Translations under genes and position numbers: made by a program
Source of the DNA: JARRJY01 sp037388705
GTDB lineage: Bacteria > Pseudomonadota > Gammaproteobacteria > UBA6429 > Thiohalophilaceae
DNA length: 40,965 bases
Direction of reading: 5' to 3'
NCBI GenBank assembly: GCA_037388705.1
Contig: JARRJY010000043.1
Location: 1-40,965, forward strand
The notes under the pieces: generated by a model
Database searches by the model: none
The model's input: the letters and a program-made list of their open reading frames with translations, nothing else
What the model was told of the DNA's origin: nothing
In this document: positions 24,817-31,809 of the stretch, one piece after another
How the letters are laid out: the number at the start of each line of letters is the position of its first letter
Position numbering within the stretch: the first letter of the stretch is position 1

Positions 24817-25807
24817 TCAAAGCCTTTCCAGCGGGCTACGTACTCCACCTGCGCCACGGTTAAGAACATGCGTGTAAATCTGGGTGGTCTTCACATCCTT
24901 ATGTCCAAGAAGTTCCTGTACGGTACGAATATCATAACCATCCTCCAGCATGTGCGTCGCAAATGAATGGCGTAACGTGTGCAAGCTACCGGGTTTTACA
25001 ATGCCTGATTTTCTGATCGCCTGTTTAAGGCGACGTTGCAAATTCTTTTCATCAACATGATGGCGCCTGCGATCTTTAGAGCGAGGATCAGTTGAAATAT
25101 TCTTTGTAGGAAACACATACTGCCAGCCCCATTCAAACTTTGCATTCGGGTACTTTCTTTCCAATGCAAATGGCAAATAAACTGAACCATAACCCTGTGC
25201 TATATCCTGTTCATGCATCACCTTTACTTTTGATAAGTGAATCTGCAATGATTCCTTTAGTTTTAGTTGGCAAGACAGTCACCCTGTCTTTATTACCCTT
25301 GGCATCACGAATAATGATCTGGTTATAGGAAAAATCAATATCTTTAACACGTAACCTGACACACTCCATAACTCGCATACCACAGCCATAGATTAGGCTG
25401 TATATCATCCACAAAGTACCATCAAACTGAGCCAGCAAAGAACGCACCTCGTCACGGGTAAAAACTACCGGTAAATGACGTGTGCGTTTTGCCCGAACAA
25501 TGTCATCCATCCATGGCAACTCTACCTCCAGGACTTTTTTATAAAGAAAAAGCAATGCACTCAATGCCTGGTTTTGGGTAGATGCTGAAACTTTCCTGTC
25601 AACCGCAAGATGTGTCAAGAACGCCTTAACTTGTTCAGCTCCCATATCACGAGGATGTTGTTTATTGTGGAAATAAATAAAACGACGGATCCACTGAATA
25701 TAAGCTTCTTCTGTTCGCTTACTATAGTGGTGATAACGGATAGTATCGCTTACCTGTTGTAATAAACGTGGCGCACGCGTAGAACCTGCATCATTCCCTG
25801 ATGTCAT
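24817..25807 (-). pseudogene. intI: Integron integrase IntI, disrupted by a +1 frameshift
   Basis: A tyrosine recombinase that would join attI and attC sites. The N-terminal core-binding part (SDTIRYHHYSKRTEEAYIQW) and the catalytic Arg (YGCGMRVMECVRLRVKDID) are in one frame. After TVLPTK the frame is lost at an A4 run (TTTT at 25261-25264 on the plus strand). Dropping one A restores LKESLQIHLSKVKVMHEQD. The second frame holds the IntI-specific insert (AKFEWGWQYVFP, DPRS, RRHHVDEKNLQRR), then HTLRHSFATHML, LLGHKDVKTTQIYTHV and the ending GVRSPLE. All catalytic residues are present. ATG 25807 follows GGAGGG by seven bases. Inactive unless the shift is an error. Confidence 0.93.
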
Positions 25808-25822
25808 TTTCATGCCCTCCAT

Positions 25823-26067
25823 GAGCTTGATAATAATAGGGTTTTATTCTTTAATGTATCAGTATCAAGTTTAATAAACAATAATTCAACAAGGACTGTT
25901 TTGCACCCTATCACACCAAAATAATTGCTCAAGAATAATTTTTAAGCAATTGATTCTATTTAATTATAAGACATATCTAATATTTAAATGAGTGTGATAT
26001 CACGCAATTAGGTCCCATATATATAGTTAGCCTCTTAAAAGGACATTATGAGATATTTAAACATTTT
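25823..26067. promoter_or_regulatory. attI region and possible cassette promoter
   Basis: This AT-rich stretch between intI and the first cassette gene should hold attI, the integrase promoter and the cassette promoter Pc. The first recombination core is probably GTTAGCC at 26026-26032, just before cassette 1. A plausible plus-strand promoter is TTGATT (25950-25955) and TATCTA (25974-25979) with an 18-base gap. GTGATATCAC at 25994-26003 is a 10-bp palindrome of unknown use. I saw no clear LexA box. Confidence 0.5.
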
Positions 26068-26388
26068 ATGACAATTGAAAATCCGTTAGTAAGAATATTT
26101 TGTGCAAAGATGAAATCAGAATTCTTCGAGCTATCTGAAGATGAAAGGGTCGCTTTTATGGCTAAGGATCGTGCCAACCTCGATGAATTAGGAATGAAGG
26201 CAATTTCAATGGTTGACTGTAGCGAAACTGATAACGAATGGGATTATATCGGTGTTGAGGGTTGGCCTTCCCTAGAGGCAATAAAAGAGCGAGAAAGATT
26301 TGAAAATGACGAGCTACAAATATCTAAATACGTTAAATACAAGACTCATGTAGGTGTAGGGCAATCATTTGATGATTATGGAAAGTGA
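26068..26388 (+). CDS. Cassette 1: small hypothetical protein
   Basis: A 106-residue soluble protein encoded by the first cassette. It is acidic, with the pattern LSEDERVAFMAKDRANLDELGMKAISMVDCSE and EWDYIGVEGWPSLEAIKERERFENDELQISKYVKY. This reads like a ferredoxin-fold alpha/beta dimeric barrel protein of the small monooxygenase or darcynin-like kind, but the resemblance is loose. It begins 42 bases after the attI core and is followed within 10 bases by attC 26398-26478. As the first cassette it would be the best expressed from Pc. Confidence 0.75.
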   Translation: MTIENPLVRIFCAKMKSEFFELSEDERVAFMAKDRANLDELGMKAISMVDCSETDNEWDYIGVEGWPSLEAIKERERFENDELQISKYVKYKTHVGVGQSFDDYGK

Positions 26389-26397
26389 TAGTATGAA

Positions 26398-26478
26398 ACA
26401 TAACCAGCGCGTAAATATGGACGCATTTTTCGGTCGCTGTGCTTCCTGCAAATGCGCCAGTTACGCTATTCGTTATGT
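26398..26478 (+). repeat. attC site 1
   Basis: R'' ACATAAC (26398-26404) and R' GTTATGT (26472-26478) are perfect complements. Inside them GCGTAA and TTACGC form the L stem. The site is 81 bases long with an imperfect middle loop and directly follows the cassette 1 stop. It is the best-formed attC in the array. Confidence 0.9.
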
Positions 26479-26510
26479 AAGTAAAAAAATAACAACCAGA
26501 GAGTAAAATT

Positions 26511-26813
26511 ATGGCAATAGTTTTATATGTTAGAGTTTCGTCAAATGTCGATAAAGAAGAGTTAGAAAGACGTGTAGAAGAGCGTCGTCATAATTTCCTT
26601 GAAGTACCCGGCTTGATTCAAAAGATATATGGACGCGATCCCGAAACGGGAGATTGGTGTGGTATATACTTTTTTAAAGATAAGGAATCGCTGGCTGCGT
26701 TTCGGGATTCGGAGTTAGCTCAAACAATTCCTGTCGCGTATGAAGCAACAGATGTACGTCGAGAAATATACGAGGTTCAATTCCCATTATACCCTGAACG
26801 CGGCCCGGTCTAG
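26511..26813 (+). CDS. Cassette 2: YdhR/ABM-like small monooxygenase-fold protein
   Basis: A 100-residue soluble protein. The beta-alpha-beta pattern MAIVLYVRVSSNVDKEELERR, FLEVPGLIQKIYGRDPETGDWCGIYFFKDKESLAAFRDSELAQTIP is that of the YdhR and antibiotic-biosynthesis-monooxygenase group of dimeric alpha/beta barrels. Members may oxidise quinones or aromatic compounds, or simply bind ligands. GAGAG lies about seven bases before ATG 26511. It lies between attC 1 and a weaker attC at 26840-26896. Confidence 0.8.
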   Translation: MAIVLYVRVSSNVDKEELERRVEERRHNFLEVPGLIQKIYGRDPETGDWCGIYFFKDKESLAAFRDSELAQTIPVAYEATDVRREIYEVQFPLYPERGPV

Positions 26814-26839
26814 AGTGATGGTTAGTTGCATAAAAAATC

Positions 26840-26896
26840 ACTTAACATGGACGCTCCGCGCTTATGCACCTCGCGCCCTTGGTTCAGGCGTTCGGT
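26840..26896 (+). repeat. attC site 2 (degenerate)
   Basis: ACTTAAC (26840-26846) and GTTCGGT (26890-26896) act as R'' and R', with two mismatches from perfect complementarity. A GC-rich core (GCTCCGCGC ... GCGCCC) lies between. It follows the cassette 2 stop by 26 bases and ends 9 bases before the MarC start. Confidence 0.6.
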
Positions 26897-26905
26897 GTAA
26901 ATAAA

Positions 26906-27517
26906 ATGATAGAAATCACAAAGTCTGCTGCATTACTTTTAGTACTTCTTAATCCTTTTTTATTGATAGTTTATTTGACAGATGTTGTAGAGAAACTTAA
27001 CCAAAGGGAATTTAACGAAGTTTTAATACGCGCCAGCATTATTGCATCTATAGTATTTTGTGTTTTTGCAATATTAGGCGATGCAATATTTGTCCGTTTT
27101 ATGCAAGTAGAGTTCGCGTCTTTTCAAATATTTGGGGGTGTAGTTTTTCTTTTGATTGGGCTTCAGTTTGTTTTTCGTGGCCCGACAGCTGTTGCGATTC
27201 TTCAAGGAGAGTCGAAGCACCTAGCTGGTGCTATTGCAATGCCTGTGTTTATCGGGCCTGGATCAATCAGTGCTAGCATTATAATAGGCAAAAAACACGA
27301 TCCAATAGTTGCTTGTATTGTCGTAATTAGTATGGTTTTATTTTGTGCAGTTGTACTGGCACTATTAAAGTGGCTTCATGATGTCGTGAAGCCGCGCAGG
27401 GAAGCAATTGTGCAAAGGTATATAGAAATTGCAGGCAGAGTTACTGCGTTGGTGGTAGGTACTATTGCCATAGATATGATAATGCGTGGAATTAACGCAT
27501 GGGCCAGCAAGTTTTGA
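26906..27517 (+). CDS. Cassette 3: MarC family membrane protein
   Basis: A 203-residue protein with six predicted membrane segments. The start MIEITKSAALLLVLLNPFLLIVYL, the middle FQIFGGVVFLLIGLQFVF, AIAMPVFIGPGSISASII and the ending MIMRGINAWASKF are MarC-family features. The family's role is not settled; it was once linked to multiple antibiotic resistance, wrongly as I recall. ATG 26906 is preferred; an ATG at 26864 in frame lies inside attC site 2 and would add 14 unlikely residues. Finding a chromosomal-type gene such as marC as a cassette is unusual. Confidence 0.9.
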   Translation: MIEITKSAALLLVLLNPFLLIVYLTDVVEKLNQREFNEVLIRASIIASIVFCVFAILGDAIFVRFMQVEFASFQIFGGVVFLLIGLQFVFRGPTAVAILQGESKHLAGAIAMPVFIGPGSISASIIIGKKHDPIVACIVVISMVLFCAVVLALLKWLHDVVKPRREAIVQRYIEIAGRVTALVVGTIAIDMIMRGINAWASKF

Positions 27518-27526
27518 TCGTAACAC

Positions 27527-27592
27527 ATCGAACAACTCGTTCAACTTGATCGGCGCAAACAACGCGTTTCCAAGTTGACTTATACGTTAGAA
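27527..27592 (+). repeat. attC site 3
   Basis: ATCGAAC (27527-27533) and GTTAGAA (27586-27592) mark the outer boxes. TTCAACTTG and CAAGTTGAC form a clear inner stem, and the loop holds GCGCAAACAACGCG. It begins ten bases after the marC stop. The stem is good; the R boxes have mismatches. Confidence 0.8.
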
Positions 27593-27604
27593 ATATTATG
27601 AAAA

Positions 27605-28027
27605 TTGAAAAATTCTATTCGACTGTTAGGGTTAGTGCTTGGTATTGGTGTTTTAGGTTCTTTTATCACGTTAAATAATGGCGTATTACTTATAAGCCAA
27701 GGGTTTGTTTCATCTGTTTTAATTGGTATAGCAGAGATATTTCGTTGGTCTTTTGGGTTTCTTGCCGCAATCTTATTAATGCGAGCTCGGGAGTCAGCCC
27801 AATGGGTATTACTTTTTGCGTTTCTTTGTGGGCTAGTTGCCTCATGGGTATCCTTCATACCTTTTGCTGGCTATTTGATGCGGTACGCAGATCAAACATC
27901 TGTAGTTCAAAACTTTATTGCCATACAGGTACCAAATATAATTCTGCTCTTATTGGTTTTTTATCTATTTAAAAGGCTAAAGAAATCTAACAATACACTT
28001 CAGCCGATCACCGCTAGCGGCGATTGA
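27605..28027 (+). CDS. Cassette 4: small membrane protein of unknown family
   Basis: A 140-residue protein with four hydrophobic segments (LLGLVLGIGVLGSFITL, GIAEIFRWSFGFLAAILLM, WVLLFAFLCGLVASWVSFI and PNIILLLLVFYLF) and a short basic end. It starts at a TTG (27605); an ATG at 27598 is out of frame and leads only to a short peptide. The last codons (NNTLQPITASGD) are read through the next attC, a common feature of cassette genes. I recognise no family. Confidence 0.7.
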   Translation: MKNSIRLLGLVLGIGVLGSFITLNNGVLLISQGFVSSVLIGIAEIFRWSFGFLAAILLMRARESAQWVLLFAFLCGLVASWVSFIPFAGYLMRYADQTSVVQNFIAIQVPNIILLLLVFYLFKRLKKSNNTLQPITASGD

Positions 28028-28049
28028 GCTAAATCGATAGGCGTATTCG
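27985..28049 (+). repeat. attC site 4 (degenerate R')
   Basis: ATCTAAC (27985-27991) is a good R''. Inner arms CTTCAGCCGATC and GATTGAGCTAAA pair with some G-T pairs around CCGCTAGCGG. The R' side (GTATTCG) does not match well. The site overlaps the last codons of cassette 4. Confidence 0.55.
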
Positions 28050-28052
28050 TAT

Positions 28053-28511
28053 ATGAAGCCATTATCTAAAGGCCTCAAAAGAATTCTGGTTTTTACAATT
28101 GTGATAGTTGTTATCTCAATTGGTTACTATTTCTATGCACTATTACTCTACCCAACAACAGAAGAACGAGAAACACTTTTGTCTGAAGCAGGCGAAGTCT
28201 TTGGGGAAATAGGGCTATGGTTGCTTCTATTTATTTATTTTCGAACATTGATCAAATTGCTTCTTGGTAAAGGTGCGATATCAAAAAGAATTCTTCCAGA
28301 ATACTCACCTCCAGTTGAGGCCANNNNNNNNNNNNNNNNNNNNGCGGTGCTTATTCTAGTGATCTGGCAAGGATTGTTTGGCATGTTTATTAGCTTGAGA
28401 CATACTCCAAAGGACTTAAAAAGATTTTCCTACCTGGTGCATGCCCAGTTATTTACAGGAATAATGATAGGCATTTTTGCATACTTTGGTCATCTTTTAA
28501 TTGACAATTAA
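28053..28511 (+). CDS. Cassette 5: membrane protein, interrupted by a sequence gap
   Basis: About 152 residues if the 20 N at 28324-28343 keep the frame, which is not certain because the run length may be arbitrary. Four hydrophobic segments are seen: ILVFTIVIVVISIGYYFYALLLY, GLWLLLFIYFRTLIKLLLG, one beginning in the gap (AVLILVIWQGLFGMFISL), and FTGIMIGIFAYFGHLLI. The C-terminal part has the pattern LRHTPKDLKRFSYLVHAQLF. No family is recognised. The attC at 28548-28610 follows it. Confidence 0.65.
   Translation: MKPLSKGLKRILVFTIVIVVISIGYYFYALLLYPTTEERETLLSEAGEVFGEIGLWLLLFIYFRTLIKLLLGKGAISKRILPEYSPPVEAXXXXXXXAVLILVIWQGLFGMFISLRHTPKDLKRFSYLVHAQLFTGIMIGIFAYFGHLLIDN
28324..28343. other. Assembly gap (20 N)
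   Basis: Twenty undetermined bases inside the cassette 5 gene. The gap lies in a repeat-rich cassette array and shows that this is draft sequence. The true length of the gap is unknown. Confidence 1.
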
Positions 28512-28547
28512 TTATTAAGAGAGTGATTACAAAGACCAGCATAATTC

Positions 28548-28610
28548 GCCTAACAACTCATTTAAAAGTGTCGCGCAAAAATCGCGCGCCATTTAACTCA
28601 AACGTAATGC
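28548..28610 (+). repeat. attC site 5 (degenerate R')
   Basis: GCCTAAC (28548-28554) is a perfect R'' and would need GTTAGGC as R'; the sequence has GTAATGC (28604-28610), two changes away. ATTTAAA and CATTTAAC flank a TCGCGC...CGCGCGCC core. It is 37 bases past the cassette 5 stop and 19 bases before the CDGSH/GltS gene. Confidence 0.65.
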
Positions 28611-28628
28611 ATCGCAAGAGAGAGAAAT

Positions 28629-30182
28629 ATGGCTAACCCTATCATCGCTGACAATAAACCCGTTAAAGTGACCCTTTCAAAAGGGCAGGAATACCATTTT
28701 TGCACATGCGGTCTATCTAATAGTCAGCCGTTTTGTGATGGTTCACATGTTGGCACATCATTTAATCCAAAAGTCATTGTTTCAGAAGAAGAAAATGAAG
28801 CTTATTTATGCGCATGTAAACACAGTAGTAACAGGCCGTTTTGTGACGGCACGCATCAAAAATTTAGTGATGAGCAAGTAGGTAAAGAAGGACCTGGTTT
28901 GGAACCACAGAAATCAGGTTCCCCTGTCGCGGTTGCTACGCCTGAAGAGCCTACCGTAGAGTTTATTCATCAGTTAGCAAAAGACGGGTTGAGCACATTT
29001 GGTCAACATGGACCAATGACTTCTATGGGTGTACCCCGTCACGAATTGCCTCATTGGGATGATTTACAAATCATGGTAGCGCAGATGGCAACTAAACCCT
29101 TGATGGAAGACCATAATGTGTCCACTGAACTCGTTATTGGACCGGAAGCCAGAAAACCTTTGACGTTAAAGATTCCCCTGTTTGTATCTGATATGAGCTT
29201 TGGTGCTTTATCTGAAGAGGCCAAAATTGCGCTGGCGCGTGGCGCCGAGCTTTCAGGCACCGGTATTTGTTCGGGTGAAGGTGGTATGTTGCCTGAAGAA
29301 CAGGCAGAGAATTCACGCTATTTTTACGAATTGGCAAGTGCGCAATTTGGCTACCAGGAAGAATTGCTGGAAAAGGTTCAAGCTTTTCATTTCAAGGGTG
29401 GACAAGGTGCTAAAACGGGGACGGGCGGCCACCTTCCCGGCAACAAGAACAAAGGCAAAATATCACAAGTCAGAAATATACCGGAAGGACAGCCGGCAAT
29501 ATCACCCCCCACATTCAAAGATCTTTCTACGGTTGCAGATTTCAAGCGCTTTGCGGGCCGCGTCAGAGAGATAAGCGGCGGTATACCAGTGGGCTTCAAG
29601 CTTAGTGCAAATCACATTGAAAGAGACATTCAGTTTGCGCTGGATGCAAGTGCTGACTACATCATACTCGATGGTCGAGGTGGCGGTACTGGCGCCGCAC
29701 CAGAGATGTTCAGGGATCATATCAGTGTACCAACCATTCCTGCGCTTGCACGAGCACGTCGATATTTAGATAACCAGGGCGCCAGTGGACGCGTGACGTT
29801 AATCATAACAGGTGGATTGCGTGTGCCGACTGACTTCGTTAAAGCTATGGCGTTAGGTGCAGATGGCATAGCCATTTCTAATAGTGCAATGCAGGCAATT
29901 GGGTGTGTTGCCGCGAGAATATGTAATACCAACAATTGTCCAGCTGGAATTGCCACACAAAAAGAGGAGCTACGAAAGAAACTGGATATCGAAAAATCAG
30001 CATTAAAACTGAATAACTTTTTTACAGCATCTGTAGAACTTATGCAGGTTATGGCACGAGCATGTGGCCATAACGCGTTAAGCCAATTTAACAGTGATAA
30101 TCTTGCGACCTGGAATCGCGAAATGGTATTTTTATCAGGTGTACGGTATTCCGGCCTTGATAGTTCAAGTAACGATGTATAA
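28629..30182 (+). CDS. Fusion protein: two CDGSH Fe-S domains plus glutamate-synthase FMN domain
   Basis: A 517-residue protein. Residues 1-80 hold two iron-sulfur zinc-finger (CDGSH-type) sites: C25, C27, C36, H40 (CTCGLSNSQPFCDGSH) and C61, C63, C72, H76 (CACKHSSNRPFCDGTH). Residues about 150-500 are the FMN-binding central domain of glutamate synthase: FVSDMSFGALS, GICSGEGGMLPEE, KGGQGAKTGTGGHLPGNK, DGRGGGTGAAPE, and the 3Fe-4S cysteines in CVAARICNTNNCPAGIATQKEEL. There is no amidotransferase domain, so it is a GltS-related oxidoreductase of unknown substrate. GAGAGAG lies upstream of the ATG. It is large for a cassette gene. Confidence 0.9.
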   Translation: MANPIIADNKPVKVTLSKGQEYHFCTCGLSNSQPFCDGSHVGTSFNPKVIVSEEENEAYLCACKHSSNRPFCDGTHQKFSDEQVGKEGPGLEPQKSGSPVAVATPEEPTVEFIHQLAKDGLSTFGQHGPMTSMGVPRHELPHWDDLQIMVAQMATKPLMEDHNVSTELVIGPEARKPLTLKIPLFVSDMSFGALSEEAKIALARGAELSGTGICSGEGGMLPEEQAENSRYFYELASAQFGYQEELLEKVQAFHFKGGQGAKTGTGGHLPGNKNKGKISQVRNIPEGQPAISPPTFKDLSTVADFKRFAGRVREISGGIPVGFKLSANHIERDIQFALDASADYIILDGRGGGTGAAPEMFRDHISVPTIPALARARRYLDNQGASGRVTLIITGGLRVPTDFVKAMALGADGIAISNSAMQAIGCVAARICNTNNCPAGIATQKEELRKKLDIEKSALKLNNFFTASVELMQVMARACGHNALSQFNSDNLATWNREMVFLSGVRYSGLDSSSNDV

Positions 30183-30205
30183 CAAGTTGCTTGTGTGGAT
30201 TACTC

Positions 30206-30224
30206 GAAGAAAAATTATTTCTTC
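30206..30224 (+). terminator. AT-rich hairpin after the CDGSH/GltS gene
   Basis: GAAGAAA and TTTCTTC pair over a five-base loop, 23 bases past the stop codon. There is no following T run, so termination is doubtful. Confidence 0.3.
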
Positions 30225-30245
30225 CATTGATATAATGAGGATAGT

Positions 30246-30437
30246 ATGAATAAGAAAATTATCGGAATAGCTTTAATCATCATCGGTGTTGCTTTAGTAG
30301 TCTGGGGATACAACATATATGATTCAGCGGGCTCTCAGTTTAGCCGGGCTCTGAGTGGAGATACCCCCCTTGAAGCATGGGCTGGAATGGTGGGCGGTGC
30401 TATTTGTCTTGTTCTTGGGATCTTAAAGGTAAAGTAA
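30246..30437 (+). CDS. DUF3185 family small membrane protein
   Basis: A 63-residue protein with two membrane helices (IIGIALIIIGVALVVWGYNIYDSA and GMVGGAICLVLGIL) separated by a short loop with FSRALSGDTPLEAW. This is the DUF3185 pattern of small stress-associated membrane proteins of unknown role. ATGAGGA lies just upstream of the ATG. It is followed one base later by the Pmp3-like gene, and both lie between attC 5 and attC 6, so one cassette seems to carry three genes. Confidence 0.85.
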   Translation: MNKKIIGIALIIIGVALVVWGYNIYDSAGSQFSRALSGDTPLEAWAGMVGGAICLVLGILKVK

Positions 30438-30438
30438 A

Positions 30439-30600
30439 ATGAATAATAAGCTCATTTTAATAATTCTTTCAATATTTCTTCCGCCAGTAGCTGTTTTCTT
30501 GAAAAAAGGTGCCGGTAAAGATTTAGTCATTAACATTATTTTATGCTTACTGTTTTTCTTACCCGGCGTGATTCATTCTTTGTGGCTAGTAACAAAGTAA
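30439..30600 (+). CDS. yqaE: YqaE/Pmp3 family proteolipid (UPF0057)
   Basis: A 53-residue protein: MNNKLILIILSIFLPPVAVF, then LKKGAGKDLVINIILCLLFFLPGVIHSLWLV. The first-helix end FLPPVAVF, the loop KKG and the second helix ending in PGVIHSLW are the family hallmarks. Pmp3/YqaE proteins are small two-helix membrane proteins linked to salt, cold and membrane-potential stress. It begins one base after the DUF3185 stop, so the two are coupled. A link to osmotic stress would fit the ectoine genes in this window, but that is inference. Confidence 0.92.
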   Translation: MNNKLILIILSIFLPPVAVFLKKGAGKDLVINIILCLLFFLPGVIHSLWLVTK

Positions 30601-30641
30601 TATTAGCGTTTCGTAGTTGGTGGCAAGTTGTTTATTCAAGC

Positions 30642-30741
30642 ACATAACAATTTGCATAAAACGCCGTTGCGCCGAATAGAACGCGTTTTCACCGGACAAC
30701 CTACACGCTACGCTTCGGCTGCCGTTTAGCAAGGCATTGGC
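30642..30741 (+). repeat. attC site 6 (long, degenerate R')
   Basis: ACATAAC (30642-30648) is a perfect R''. The inner part is about 90 bases long with CCGTTGCG, CGCTACGCTTCGGCTGCCG and TTTAGCAAGGC blocks, like the long attC sites of Vibrio-type integrons. The right box (CATTGGC) is poorly conserved. Confidence 0.55.
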
Positions 30742-30766
30742 AGTAATAATATCTGGAAATACATTT

Positions 30767-31165
30767 ATGAATGAAATTAACAAAATTGGACATAAAGCAA
30801 TTACCTTGATAGAGGATATAGGCCTAATCATAATTGCTATTTCAACTGTCATTGCTGTTGGGATCGAGATTTCGTCTATGGTAGAAGCGAGAACAGTTAA
30901 ATTATCTGACTTGTTACTTTTATTTATATATCTCGAAGTACTGGCTATGGTCGCGATGTATCTAGATACTGGAAAGTTGCCTGTTCGAATGCCTTTGTAC
31001 ATTGCCATTGTTGCATTGGCCCGATACTTAATCCTGGACATGAAAAGTATGGATAACTGGCGTATGTTGGGGGTGTCTGGTGCTATATTACTGATTGCAA
31101 TTGCTGTTCTCGCCCACAGATATGGGCATACAAAGTTTCCGTATAAAAAAGAAGATAACAACTAA
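30767..31165 (+). CDS. psiE: Cassette: PsiE family (phosphate-starvation-inducible) membrane protein
   Basis: A 132-residue protein with four membrane helices. The pattern IEDIGLIIIAISTVIAVGIEI, SDLLLLFIYLEVLAMVAMYLDTGKLPVRMPLYIAIVALARYLILDM and ILLIAIAVLAHRYGHTKFPY is that of PsiE. E. coli psiE is induced by phosphate starvation; its function is unknown. ATG 30767 has GGAA eight bases upstream and is preferred over a TTG at 30737 inside attC 6. The stop lies inside the R'' of attC 7. Confidence 0.88.
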   Translation: MNEINKIGHKAITLIEDIGLIIIAISTVIAVGIEISSMVEARTVKLSDLLLLFIYLEVLAMVAMYLDTGKLPVRMPLYIAIVALARYLILDMKSMDNWRMLGVSGAILLIAIAVLAHRYGHTKFPYKKEDNN

Positions 31166-31220
31166 CAATACGCTTGCGCTGACGCTCCTTACGTTGCGGC
31201 TCCACAGCATAACGTTATGT
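31160..31220 (+). repeat. attC site 7
   Basis: AACTAAC (31160-31166) and GTTATGT (31214-31220) are the outer boxes, with two mismatches. The inside is GC-rich (CGCTTGCGCTGACGC ... TTGCGGCTCC) and CATAACGTTATG makes a palindrome across R'. The R'' box overlaps the psiE stop. Confidence 0.75.
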
Positions 31221-31333
31221 GGCAAGCAAGATCGGTTGTAAATATGTAAACCCGATCATTTAGTTTTAACTGTAAAGAACATTGTGAAACCAGTATCCTT
31301 TTTTAAATCCGGTAAAGTATAAAAAGAAAAGAC

Positions 31334-31744
31334 ATGGAGCCAGTAATTCAAGAAGAAAAAACAGGATGTGGAATTGCCTGTTCAGCGGCAATCGCTGGTA
31401 TTTCATATACAGAAGCTAAAAAAGTTGCCAATAGCATGGGTATTTATGCTGAAGATCAGTCACTTTGGTCAGAGCCACAGCATGTTCGTAACTTACTGGC
31501 CAGGCTCGGTATTGGCACAGATGAAGAACAAAAACCATTTGCAAGCTGGGAGTCACTCCCGGGGTGTGCGCTAATTTCAACAAAATGGCACCTTGAAGAA
31601 GCCAGGCCATTTTGGCATTGGGCAGTTTTTATTCGAGAGGGTTCAGAGCAGTATGTTCTAGACTCAAAAAAATCGCTTAAAACTAATATTCGAAGAGATT
31701 TTGGAAGAATCAAACCAAAATGGTATATCAAGGTACACGTTTAG
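31334..31744 (+). CDS. Cassette: C39-like cysteine peptidase domain protein
   Basis: A 136-residue soluble protein made up almost entirely of a papain-like fold. Q6, C12 (QEEKTGCGIACSAAIAG), H95 (FWHWAVFI) and D110 (YVLDSKK) match the order of the oxyanion Gln, nucleophile, His and Asp in C39 peptidases, which remove leader peptides from bacteriocins. There is no ABC transporter part and no signal peptide. It may process a cytosolic peptide, act as a toxin-like enzyme, or be a non-proteolytic relative. About 110 bases lie between attC 7 and its ATG. Function is not known. Confidence 0.82.
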   Translation: MEPVIQEEKTGCGIACSAAIAGISYTEAKKVANSMGIYAEDQSLWSEPQHVRNLLARLGIGTDEEQKPFASWESLPGCALISTKWHLEEARPFWHWAVFIREGSEQYVLDSKKSLKTNIRRDFGRIKPKWYIKVHV

Positions 31745-31755
31745 CAGGTAGCTCC

Positions 31756-31809
31756 ACCGAACAAAATACTCGCTGCACTCGCATTTTGGGGGGGAACTAA
31801 GCGTTAAAT
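31756..31809 (+). repeat. attC site 8
   Basis: ACCGAAC (31756-31762) and GTTAAAT (31803-31809), the latter fitting GTTRRRY. The site is short (54 bases); ACAAAAT and ATTTTGG form an inner stem. It follows the C39-like gene by 12 bases, and its right end overlaps the stop codon of the reversed methyltransferase gene. Confidence 0.65.

Noticed and set aside
25994..26003. GTGATATCAC palindrome as a possible operator or integrase site
   Set aside because: A 10-bp palindrome is weak evidence; no matching regulator or second copy was found.
26820..26830. GTTAGTT core-like sequence before attC 2
   Set aside because: No partner R'' box and no stem; the ACTTAAC/GTTCGGT pair nearby fits better.
30586..31161. 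191-codon open frame on the minus strand
   Set aside because: It is the antisense of psiE; the plus strand has a family match, membrane helices and flanking attC sites.
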